A DNA stretch of 15,892 nt, from NCBI GenBank assembly GCA_043812755.1, contig JBDRLV010000013.1:1-15892 (forward strand), read 5' to 3'. The position numbers and the translations under genes are program-made. The notes under the pieces are model-generated. The model saw nothing but the letters and a program-made list of their open reading frames with translations. It was not told the origin of the DNA and did not search any database. Positions 7,143-11,698 of this stretch are shown here, in pieces (position 1 is the stretch's first letter; each line of letters begins with the position of its first letter). The stretch comes from JBDRLV01 sp043812755. Its GTDB lineage: Bacteria; Patescibacteriota; Patescibacteriia; UBA9934; GWF2-40-263.

Positions 7143-7283
7143 ACTCAAAATTAGCGATCTATCTCCGCCAAAGGCGGATCAGCCCATGGCTGAGGTTTGT
7201 CTCTGCGGTGCTCACTCGCTGTACATTATAGTACAGATAGCTCTGCTCCTCGGACTGCACTGATATCTCATCTAATTTTGAGT
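7143..7283 (+). ncRNA. Structured hairpin element, copy 4 (inverted, 3' of tRNA-Leu)
   Basis: ACTCAAAATTAG (7143-7154) pairs with CTAATTTTGAGT (7272-7283). The same conserved loop strands occur as in the other copies but on the opposite strand: CGATC after the 5' arm and TCTCAT before the 3' arm. The apical stem CTGTAC/GTACAG is also kept. This copy is longer because two small hairpins, TCCGCC-AAA-GGCGGA and TCAGCC-CAT-GGCTGA, are present near the 5' arm and resemble dispersed repeats. The 3' arm runs into TTTTTATTTT, so it could terminate the tRNA-Leu transcript. Confidence 0.65.
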
Positions 7284-7310
7284 TTTTATTTTCAAATAGA
7301 ATGGATGTGT

Positions 7311-7339
7311 TTGCATATTTATTGTTTACTTTTTATAAA
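7311..7339 (+). promoter_or_regulatory. Putative promoter for the pilin-like gene
   Basis: TTGCAT (7311-7316) and TATAAA (7334-7339) are spaced by 17 bases. The predicted start would leave a leader of about 15 bases before the ATG at 7360. The region is AT-rich, so chance matches are possible. Confidence 0.4.
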
Positions 7340-7359
7340 AGCAGTAAAATGTATTTATT

Positions 7360-7944
7360 ATGTTCCAAAAGTGTTTTAAGAAAAAAGAAAAAGAACAAAA
7401 AGCTTTTACACTTATTGAGCTTTTAGTTGTAATAGCAATTATTGCAATTCTTTCAAGTATTGTTTATTCAAAAATTAGTAGTTCGATTGTAAGCACAAAA
7501 GTAAGCCGAAGCGTTATGGAGGTTGATAGAATTCAAGAAGCATTCAAATTGTTTGAAGCAGATACTGGAGCTTGGCCAGCGCGTTGTCGCATTCAAAATA
7601 ATTGCAGTGTCACTATAGATCCATTTCTCAACAACTTGGGCGTAAATGGGTGGAAGGGTCCTTATATTACAAAAGGAATTTATAATACTGTACATGGGTG
7701 GGGTGGGCATCTAGGCCTTGAACGATATGATATAAATTCAGATGGAGTTCTTGAGGTGTTTATTATTTTTGATGATGATCCGCCGGGTGGTACGCCAAAA
7801 GATATTGGGTCTATTTCTGATGCAAATCTTCTTTTGATTGATCAAAAAATTGATGACGGTGATCTTTCAACTGGGAGGTTTCGCAGTATTGTGCCAGGGG
7901 TTTCAACAGGCGCTGGTTCTGGTGTGTATTTTTTGACTCCATAA
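7360..7944 (+). CDS. Type IV pilin/pseudopilin-like protein (GspG-like)
   Basis: This 194-aa secreted protein has a class III prepilin signal. A short basic leader (MFQKCFKKKEKEQKA) is followed by FTLIELLVVIAIIAIL, with cleavage expected between Ala15 and Phe16 and the conserved Glu at +5 (Glu20). Ala at -1 instead of the usual Gly is tolerated in some pseudopilins. The hydrophobic helix assembles into the filament core. The globular part has Trp/Gly-rich segments (LGVNGWKGPYI, VHGWGGHLGL) and an acidic YDINSDGVLEV stretch that resembles the calcium-binding tip of major pseudopilins such as GspG. No other pilus genes lie nearby, so assembly proteins must be encoded elsewhere. The ATG has no clear Shine-Dalgarno site. 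Confidence 0.85.
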   Translation: MFQKCFKKKEKEQKAFTLIELLVVIAIIAILSSIVYSKISSSIVSTKVSRSVMEVDRIQEAFKLFEADTGAWPARCRIQNNCSVTIDPFLNNLGVNGWKGPYITKGIYNTVHGWGGHLGLERYDINSDGVLEVFIIFDDDPPGGTPKDIGSISDANLLLIDQKIDDGDLSTGRFRSIVPGVSTGAGSGVYFLTP

Positions 7945-7992
7945 TGGAAAACAAGGGAAGTAGGAAGCAGGAAGAAAGAAGTAAGGGAAAAG

Positions 7993-8013
7993 CACTGGGT
8001 AAACCAGTGTTTT
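7993..8013 (+). terminator. Weak intrinsic terminator after the pilin-like gene
   Basis: CACTGG and CCAGTG form a 6-bp stem with a GTAAA loop, followed by TTTT. It lies about 50 bases after the stop codon. Confidence 0.5.
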
Positions 8014-8095
8014 AAAATTAGTTTCAGAAATATACTTGAACCGTGTCAAAGACTATTTCTGTGACTGATTTTTGGCTTAAATTAGCTTAGATACC

Positions 8096-8124
8096 TTGAC
8101 AAAAAAGCGTTTTTGTGTTATACT
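8096..8124 (+). promoter_or_regulatory. Strong sigma-70 promoter driving a gene-free region
   Basis: TTGACA (8096-8101) and TATACT (8119-8124) are separated by exactly 17 bases, the best consensus match in the window. No protein gene begins downstream for more than 900 bases, which points to a non-coding transcript starting near 8131. Confidence 0.75.
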
Positions 8125-8263
8125 AATATCTTAAAATTTGAATTGGAGAGAGGACCAATTTGTCCGTTTTTGGGCGGAAACTGATTTTTTTGCGGAAATC
8201 TCCTTTGATTTGTGTTAAGAAGTCAGTTTTTTTGTTATGTCGTTTTAGTGTTTTTGGTCAGTT

Positions 8264-8374
8264 CCCATCCTTTCTGAGGAGGGGCTAGGGGAGGTTCTGA
8301 AGCAGATCGTTAACCCCTTCTTCAGCCATAGGATGATCCGCCTCTAGCGGAAACTCCCCCTTGAAAAGGGGGAG
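8264..8374. repeat. Pyrimidine/purine-rich palindromic repeats
   Basis: CCCATCC paired with GGAGGGG (8264-8284) is followed by CTAGGGGAGG, and later CTCCCCC-TTGAAAA-GGGGGAG (8354-8374). The second hairpin matches others at 11425-11443 and 15779-15797. Such blocks look like dispersed repeats and raise local GC. Confidence 0.65.
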
Positions 8375-8427
8375 AACTCAACAACCCTAAGGCGAATCTC
8401 TCTGATCGGTTTCAGGGAGATAGAAAA

Positions 8428-8543
8428 ATTCGAAGTTTTGCTCTCAACATTTTTTGCGACAAGATCGCAGAAAGGAACCAATAATGTCACCGGATCCAAC
8501 GGATTCGGAAGGAGATGGAGAGTAAAGCGTTCGATCTTTCTGC
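8428..8543 (+). other. Possible H-type RNA pseudoknot inside the candidate ncRNA
   Basis: ATTCGAAGTTTTGCTCTC (8428-8445) pairs with 8518-8535 over about 16 bp with two bulges and G-U pairs. GCAGAAAG (8467-8474), within that loop, is perfectly complementary to CTTTCTGC (8536-8543), directly abutting the first stem, so the two helices could stack. A nested hairpin CCGGATCC/GGATTCGG with an AAC loop sits at 8491-8509. Confidence 0.5.
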
Positions 8544-8597
8544 TCTCACAATAACGACGACCGTCGTTATTGTGATGACACTTCAAATAATAAGTAA

Positions 8598-8726
8598 AAG
8601 ACTGCTGTCAAACTAGATGAGATGTCGGTGCGTGGGGAAGCCATCCTCCGAAACGTACTAAATACGTACGTTGAGGAGGTGGCAGGGCCCCACAAGCCGA
8701 CAGATCGCTAGTTTTACAGCAGTCTT
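8598..8726 (-). ncRNA. Structured hairpin element, copy 2
   Basis: The outer stem AAGACTGCTGT / ACAGCAGTCTT continues after one mismatch as AAACTAG / CTAGTTT. Inside are the invariant ATGAGA/GATCG loop, stem TGTCGG/CCGACA (compensatory to TGTTGG/CCAACA of copy 1), loop TGC/AAG, stem GTGGGG/CCCCAC, loop AAG/CAGG, a GGAGG-containing stem and ACGTAC/GTACGT. Here it lies inside the 8131-8829 unit. On the minus strand its 3' arm runs into TCTTTTACTTATTATTT. The functional strand is uncertain. Confidence 0.7.
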
Positions 8727-8800
8727 CAGGACACCCATGAGCCGGTTGTCGGCTTGGTAGGCATGGGTTTGCAGTAACCGGATATTCCGGCCTCCTTTGA

Positions 8801-8829
8801 GAGAGGGTTCCTACCACCCTCTCTTTTTT
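8801..8829 (+). terminator. Strong intrinsic terminator of the gene-free unit
   Basis: GAGAGGGT (8801-8808) and ACCCTCTC (8816-8823) form a perfect 8-bp stem with loop TCCTACC, followed by six T. The loop is complementary to GGTAGG at 8756-8761. Confidence 0.85.
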
Positions 8830-8854
8830 GTTTGCAAAAAATTCCAAGCACGAA

Positions 8855-8972
8855 ATACTAAATACTAAATAAATTCTAATTTCTAAATTCAAATGTTTTA
8901 AACTTTGGTTTTGAATTTAATAATTAGTATTTTGACATTGTTTAGGGTTTAGATATTAGAATTTAGAATTTA
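8855..8972. repeat. AT-rich imperfect palindromic repeat
   Basis: AAATTCTAATTTCTAAATTC (8871-8890) is largely complementary to ATTAGAATTTAGAATTT (8955-8971), with inner arms AAATTCAAA and TTTGAATTT. It is preceded by a tandem ATACTAAATACTAAAT. It contains no gene. Confidence 0.6.
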
Positions 8973-8990
8973 TGTTTTTGTAGCAACCTC

Positions 8991-9019
8991 TTGACAATTT
9001 CACAAATTAAGTATTTAAT
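8991..9019 (+). promoter_or_regulatory. Putative promoter for the 168-aa orphan gene
   Basis: TTGACA (8991-8996) is followed after 17 bases by TTTAAT (9014-9019). The leader would be about 30 bases and contains a strong ribosome binding site AAGGAGG (9043-9049). Confidence 0.6.
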
Positions 9020-9057
9020 TTAGTCACAAGCAAAAAGTTCGTAAGGAGGGAAACGTG

Positions 9058-9564
9058 ATGAAAATTTCTCTAAATGAAATGGTTAGAAGAGCACAGAATC
9101 CCAGCCAAGACTATCGCCTTCCAAACAGTTCTGACTTTCGTGGTCGGTTTGCAAGATTGTTGGAAGAGGAATATTTTCCTGCGCTTGAGTTGATGAAACA
9201 GAGTATTGATGAGGGTTCTCAAGGAAGGAGAAAATATAGACTCAGTGCCACAATCTTTACAACCGATCTAAACGAACGAGGCCGTGTTGACCCTGCACTT
9301 AATGTTTTATCCATGCTTTTTATGTTTTGGATTACACACAAAGATCGCAGTTGCACTTTTTTAAGAGACATATTGGACAAGACGTTGATTAAATTACATG
9401 TAGCAATGTTGGAGAAAGATGCATTGCCGTGTGATACTCAACATGACCGTAAGTACATCATGTTCATTATTGAATCAATGCTTGCAAACGATGAGCTCCC
9501 AACTTGGGTCATGCCAGAGAACTGGCAACCGACCACAGAAGGGGATTTTTTGCGAATCACTTAA
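9058..9564 (+). CDS. Orphan hypothetical protein, 168 aa
   Basis: I do not recognise this family. The gene has its own promoter, a consensus Shine-Dalgarno AAGGAGG (9043-9049) and its own terminator, so it is a monocistronic unit. I chose ATG at 9058 (8-base spacing); a GTG at 9055 is the alternative and adds one residue. The protein has no signal peptide. It begins KISLNEMVRRAQNPSQDYRL, then a segment RGRFARLLEEEYFPALELMK with helix-like periodicity, a moderately hydrophobic VLSMLFMFWI stretch (probably a buried helix, not clearly a membrane span), and ends TWVMPENWQPTTEGDFLRIT. The strong Shine-Dalgarno site is unlike most genes here and is shared with the next, GC-rich gene, suggesting different expression needs or origin. 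Confidence 0.75.
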   Translation: MKISLNEMVRRAQNPSQDYRLPNSSDFRGRFARLLEEEYFPALELMKQSIDEGSQGRRKYRLSATIFTTDLNERGRVDPALNVLSMLFMFWITHKDRSCTFLRDILDKTLIKLHVAMLEKDALPCDTQHDRKYIMFIIESMLANDELPTWVMPENWQPTTEGDFLRIT

Positions 9565-9584
9565 CAGCTTGAATGCTGTTTTTT
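9563..9584 (+). terminator. Intrinsic terminator of the orphan gene
   Basis: AACAGC (9563-9568) and GCTGTT (9575-9580) form the stem with loop TTGAAT, followed by a T-run to 9584. It overlaps the stop codon. Confidence 0.75.
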
Positions 9585-9596
9585 GTTTCAACAGCT

Positions 9597-9678
9597 TGTC
9601 ATCCTGAGCCAAAGGCGAAGGATCCCATTGCGCGAACAATGAGATTCTTCGGCCAGCTAAGCTGGCCTCAGAATGACA
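9597..9678. repeat. Dispersed palindromic repeat, copy R3
   Basis: The left end TGTCATCCTGAG and right end CTCAGAATGACA are imperfect inverted repeats. The core is GAAGGATCCCATTG followed by CAATGAGATTCTTC, and GGCCAGCTAAGCTGGCC forms a side hairpin. One of the most complete copies. Confidence 0.88.
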
Positions 9679-9749
9679 ATATTTCTCCGGCGTGCTCGGA
9701 AGAGGGCTTTGCATCGTTGACGTAATAGCATTTACATGGTCCAATATAA

Positions 9750-9763
9750 GTGGAGAAGGGCCT
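9750..9763 (+). repeat. Left arm of a 14-bp inverted repeat bracketing the GC-rich gene
   Basis: GTGGAGAAGGGCCT here is perfectly complementary to AGGCCCTTCTCCAC at 10892-10905. The pair encloses the metallo-hydrolase gene plus its leader, 1156 bases in all. No target duplication is visible outside the arms. Confidence 0.7.
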
Positions 9764-9810
9764 CTACCGAACTAAGCGAAAGCGCAATGCTTGTTAGTCG
9801 GTGAGAGGAG
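9762..9810 (+). promoter_or_regulatory. Leader stem-loop overlapping the ribosome binding site of the metallo-hydrolase
   Basis: CTCTACCGAACTAAGC (9762-9777) can pair, with bulges, with 9789-9807, whose 3' part GTGAGAG overlaps the Shine-Dalgarno AGAGGAG (9804-9810). The ATG follows at 9818, seven bases later. If formed in the mRNA this stem would partly hide the ribosome binding site. Confidence 0.5.
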
Positions 9811-9817
9811 CAGTACA

Positions 9818-10840
9818 ATGGCAGCCCAGAAGAAGGAAGCAGTGAAGAGCATTCAGCTCACAGTTTTCGGGGCCAGAGGTTCGTCACCAGTGGCAGGAAG
9901 GGATTACATCGAATTCGGTGGCAACACCACTTGCGTTCGTGTGGAATCCCCCTGTCTGCCGCCAGACATGGCGCTTTCGATCGATTCTGGAAGTGGGTAT
10001 CGGCCGTTCTGCGGCACCCTCCTTGGTGAAGGGATCATGAAAATTGGTCTGTTGCAGACCCATTATCATTGGGACCATATCCAAGGCTTCCCGTTCGGCC
10101 CTCACGCGTTCATCCCAGGATGCCATACGCAAGTATGGGGCCCGAAGGATTTGCGTGACAAGAGCGAGGGACCAGAGGAATCGTTCGCTCGCCAGATGGC
10201 AGCGCCCAACTTCCCATATCCGTTCGACAAAGTGCGGCATCAGCTCCAGTTCAAGGCTCTTGAGTACAACGGGACGCAGGTCCTGGTATGGCACCCCAAG
10301 GGTGGAGTCCAGCTGGTGAAGTTGCATCAGTTTGTCGAAATGGACGTGGAAGATGGGCAGATGCGTTTCAACGCAAACGCATTTGGTGACAAGGGTACGT
10401 ATGCGTTGAATGAGTGTCTCGTGATCAAGTGGTACAAGGCCATTCACCCGGACAAAACGGTTTCGTACCGGTTCGAGGAAAGGTCAACGGGTCGCAAGCT
10501 CGTGTTCCTTACTGATCATGAGGTTTCTCCAGCTTGGTCAACCGAGCTGCTGGCGCATCTCAAGGGAGCGAATCTGCTCTTGCAGGATGCCCAGTTCAAG
10601 CATGCGGACTACTTGGCGAAGTATGTGGAGTGGGGTCACGGGACCCCAGAGTACGCAGCCCAGACAGCCATGAAAGCAGGTGTCGGGCGCCTTGGTTTGG
10701 TTCACCATGATCCAGCCGCTAAGGATAGCGATATCCAACAGCGGGTGATCGAGGCACGCAGCGAGTTCCTTCGTTGCAGGCGCGGTGATCTTTCCGAGAC
10801 CGTATTCGCAGCCAAGGACTTTCAGACCATCGTGGTCTGA
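9818..10840 (+). CDS. Metallo-beta-lactamase-fold phosphodiesterase-like hydrolase
   Basis: This 340-aa cytoplasmic protein has the zinc site of the MBL superfamily: HYHWDH (residues 82-87, the HxHxDH motif), a third His in IHPDKTVSYRFEE (His210), the bridging Asp in LVFLTDHE (Asp233) and the final His in LGLVHHDP (His296). GARGSSPV near the start, GGNTTCV, IDSGSG and GHGTPEYAAQTAMKAG fit the branch that includes cyclic-nucleotide and phosphoribosyl cyclic phosphodiesterases. The real substrate is unknown. I chose ATG 9818 because AGAGGAG lies seven bases before it; a TTG at 9791 is in frame but lies inside the leader stem. Base composition is clearly richer in GC, with more G/C third positions than all neighbours. 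With the flanking inverted repeat, this suggests transfer from another genome. Confidence 0.88.
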   Translation: MAAQKKEAVKSIQLTVFGARGSSPVAGRDYIEFGGNTTCVRVESPCLPPDMALSIDSGSGYRPFCGTLLGEGIMKIGLLQTHYHWDHIQGFPFGPHAFIPGCHTQVWGPKDLRDKSEGPEESFARQMAAPNFPYPFDKVRHQLQFKALEYNGTQVLVWHPKGGVQLVKLHQFVEMDVEDGQMRFNANAFGDKGTYALNECLVIKWYKAIHPDKTVSYRFEERSTGRKLVFLTDHEVSPAWSTELLAHLKGANLLLQDAQFKHADYLAKYVEWGHGTPEYAAQTAMKAGVGRLGLVHHDPAAKDSDIQQRVIEARSEFLRCRRGDLSETVFAAKDFQTIVV

Positions 10841-10891
10841 TCCAAAACCTATTTCCCCGCATTGCATTGTAGCTCGTTTTAACTGAGTAGA

Positions 10892-10905
10892 AGGCCCTTC
10901 TCCAC
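10892..10905 (-). repeat. Right arm of the 14-bp inverted repeat
   Basis: AGGCCCTTCTCCAC lies in a local hairpin (GAGTAGAAGG, 10885-10894, with CCTTC-T-TACTC, 10905-10915) just before the terminator. It is the exact complement of 9750-9763. Confidence 0.7.
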
Positions 10906-10915
10906 CTTCTTACTC

Positions 10916-10947
10916 AAAAGGTCGCAAAGTCTCGCGACCTTTTTTTG
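10916..10947 (+). terminator. Intrinsic terminator of the metallo-hydrolase gene
   Basis: GGTCGC and GCGACC (10934-10939) form a 6-bp stem extended by A-T pairs, followed by eight T. Confidence 0.9.
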
Positions 10948-10959
10948 TTTTAGTCTAAT

Positions 10960-11064
10960 TGTCATCCTGAGGAGTCATTATTGATATTATGGACGACGAA
11001 GGATCCCATTGAAACGTTGGGATTCTCCGGTCGCCAGCTACGAACATACTCCCTCAGAATGACA
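10960..11064. repeat. Dispersed palindromic repeat, copy R4 (extended)
   Basis: Left end TGTCATCCTGAG and right end CTCAGAATGACA are present with the core GAAGGATCCCATTG. An AT-rich insertion (about 10978-10992) makes it the longest copy. R3 and R4 lie on either side of the GC-rich metallo-hydrolase gene. Confidence 0.85.
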
Positions 11065-11086
11065 GGTGTGTGGTAGAGGTTAAAAC

Positions 11087-11116
11087 AAAAAAACTCCAGA
11101 ATATCTGAAGTTTTTT
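11087..11116. terminator. Bidirectional intrinsic terminator
   Basis: An A-run with ACTCCAGA pairs with TCTGAAGT and a T-run. The stem is symmetrical, so it could stop transcription from either side, including the minus-strand tRNA-Val transcript. Confidence 0.65.
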
Positions 11117-11124
11117 GATGCATA

Positions 11125-11252
11125 ATAAAAAGCTCAAAACTGGATGAGATGTTGATGAACGGGAAAGACGTCGCATGAGCTGTACTTAATGGTACAGCGA
11201 AGAGACGGCAGGGATCCGTGAATCAACAGATCGCCAATTTTGGGCTTTTTAT
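11125..11252 (-). ncRNA. Structured hairpin element, copy 3 (directly 3' of tRNA-Val)
   Basis: The outer stem (11125-11143 with 11236-11252) includes ATAAAAAGC/GCTTTTTAT. The core keeps ATGAGA/GATCG, stem TGTTGA/TCAACA, loop TGA/GAA, stem ACGG/CCGT and apical stem GCTGTAC/GTACAGC with loop TTAATG. In the minus direction it begins two bases after the tRNA CCA and its last arm reads GAGCTTTTTATTATG, which would serve as a terminator. Confidence 0.72.
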
Positions 11253-11253
11253 C

Positions 11254-11330
11254 TGGTAGGCGCGAAGGGACTCGAACCCCCGACCCTCTCGGTGTAAACG
11301 AGATGCTCTAACCAACTGAGCTACACGCCC
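11254..11330 (-). tRNA. tRNA-Val (anticodon TAC)
   Basis: The reverse complement begins GGGCGTGTAGCTCAGTTGG. The acceptor stem GGGCGTG pairs with CGCGCCT (with G-U pairs), the anticodon stem is TCTCG/CGAGA with loop TTTACAC giving anticodon TAC, the T-loop is GGTTCGAGTCC, discriminator A, and CCA is encoded (11254-11256 on the plus strand). Length is 77 bases including CCA. It has its own promoter at 11340-11368. Confidence 0.96.
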
Positions 11331-11339
11331 ATGGCAAAC

Positions 11340-11368
11340 ATTCTATAGAATTAAAAGCCCTGTGTCAA
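11340..11368 (-). promoter_or_regulatory. Promoter of tRNA-Val
   Basis: On the minus strand TTGACA (plus 11363-11368) and TAGAAT (plus 11340-11345) are 17 bases apart, placing the start a few bases before the tRNA 5' end at 11330. Confidence 0.75.
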
Positions 11369-11393
11369 GAAACAAGAATTAATTTGTATTTTT

Positions 11394-11402
11394 TGCTATA
11401 AT
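11394..11402 (+). promoter_or_regulatory. Extended -10 promoter for the small membrane protein
   Basis: TGCTATAAT is a perfect extended -10 (TGnTATAAT). No good -35 is seen, as is usual for this class. It is divergent from the tRNA-Val promoter. Confidence 0.6.
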
Positions 11403-11424
11403 GATATCGTTAACCCCCCTTTAT

Positions 11425-11443
11425 CCCCCCTTGAAAAGGGGGG
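11425..11443. repeat. C/G-run hairpin repeat in the leader of the small membrane protein
   Basis: CCCCCC-TTGAAAA-GGGGGG lies 9 bases before the ATG at 11453. It belongs to the same dispersed hairpin class as 8354-8374 and 15779-15797. The G-run may substitute for a Shine-Dalgarno site. Confidence 0.65.
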
Positions 11444-11452
11444 AACAGAAAT

Positions 11453-11698
11453 ATGAGCGATACATTTCGAATAATATTAGGATTAGCAGTTATGGTTGCT
11501 GGTTTTGTTATTGTTTGGAAAACCAGAGTATTGATGTCATGGTTTGGGGCCAATGCATGGGCAGAGCAAAAGTTTGGTCCTGGAGGCTCATGGCTTTTTT
11601 ACAAACTGGTTGGGCTTCTCACTGCCTTTATTGGTATTTTTATTGCCACTGGTATTATCAATGATATTTTAGAAGCCTTTGCAAGTTTATTTGTTTAA
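11453..11698 (+). CDS. Small two-helix membrane protein, 81 aa
   Basis: Function is unknown. The protein has two hydrophobic segments, at about residues 5-22 (IILGLAVMVAGFVIVW) and 47-70 (WLFYKLVGLLTAFIGIFIAT), with a glycine/tryptophan-rich linker (SWFGANAWAEQKFGPGGSW) between them. No enzymatic motif is visible. It starts 9 bases after a C/G-run hairpin and has an extended -10 promoter upstream. Its stop overlaps the next start (TAATG), so it is translationally coupled to the methyltransferase; a functional link is possible but only inferred. Confidence 0.75.
   Translation: MSDTFRIILGLAVMVAGFVIVWKTRVLMSWFGANAWAEQKFGPGGSWLFYKLVGLLTAFIGIFIATGIINDILEAFASLFV

Larger units (their letters stand above)
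8131..8829 (+). ncRNA. Candidate long structured non-coding RNA, about 700 nt
   Basis: The unit is bounded by a consensus promoter (8096-8124) and an intrinsic terminator (8801-8829), with no credible reading frame between. Visible structure includes GGAC/GTCC near 8152; a 10-bp hairpin ATCTCTCTGA/TCAGGGAGAT near 8394-8420; a long stem 8428-8445 with 8518-8535; a possible pseudoknot with 8467-8474 and 8536-8543; a perfect 12-bp hairpin CACAATAACGAC/GTCGTTATTGTG near 8546-8573; hairpin-element copy 2 (8598-8726); and a three-way-junction-like module at 8727-8795 closed by AGGA/TCCT. GGTAGG (8756-8761) is complementary to the terminator loop CCTACC (8810-8815). I looked for RNase P, tmRNA, SRP and 6S signatures and saw none. 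Parts (8264-8374) look like dispersed repeats, so the unit may be a composite. Confidence 0.55.

Noticed and set aside
8484..8525. A 13-codon frame (MSPDPTDSEGDGE) inside the candidate ncRNA, considered as a tmRNA-like tag
   Set aside because: It ends in an acidic tail rather than the hydrophobic Ala-rich end of tmRNA tags, overlaps predicted helices, and no tRNA-like ends are found for the transcript.
8131..8829. RNase P RNA, tmRNA, SRP RNA or 6S RNA
   Set aside because: The conserved core strings of these RNAs (for example the RNase P GAGGAAAGTCC segment or the SRP GGTCAGG/GGAAGGA loop) are not present.
9717..9750. Promoter TTGACG with TATAAG before the metallo-hydrolase
   Set aside because: The spacing is 22 bases, too long for a normal sigma-70 promoter. 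The true promoter could not be located.
9884..10447. A 187-aa minus-strand frame inside the metallo-hydrolase gene
   Set aside because: It is the antisense shadow of a GC-rich gene with intact family motifs on the plus strand and has no ribosome binding site.
9750..10905. The 14-bp inverted repeat as ends of a transposon
   Set aside because: There is no transposase, no flanking target duplication, and the arms lie within transcribed leader and trailer, so it is reported only as an inverted repeat of unknown role.
6923..11252. The four hairpin elements as MITEs or insertion-sequence ends
   Set aside because: The outer arms differ completely between copies while inner loops are invariant, the reverse of what terminal inverted repeats show, and no target duplications or transposase are present.
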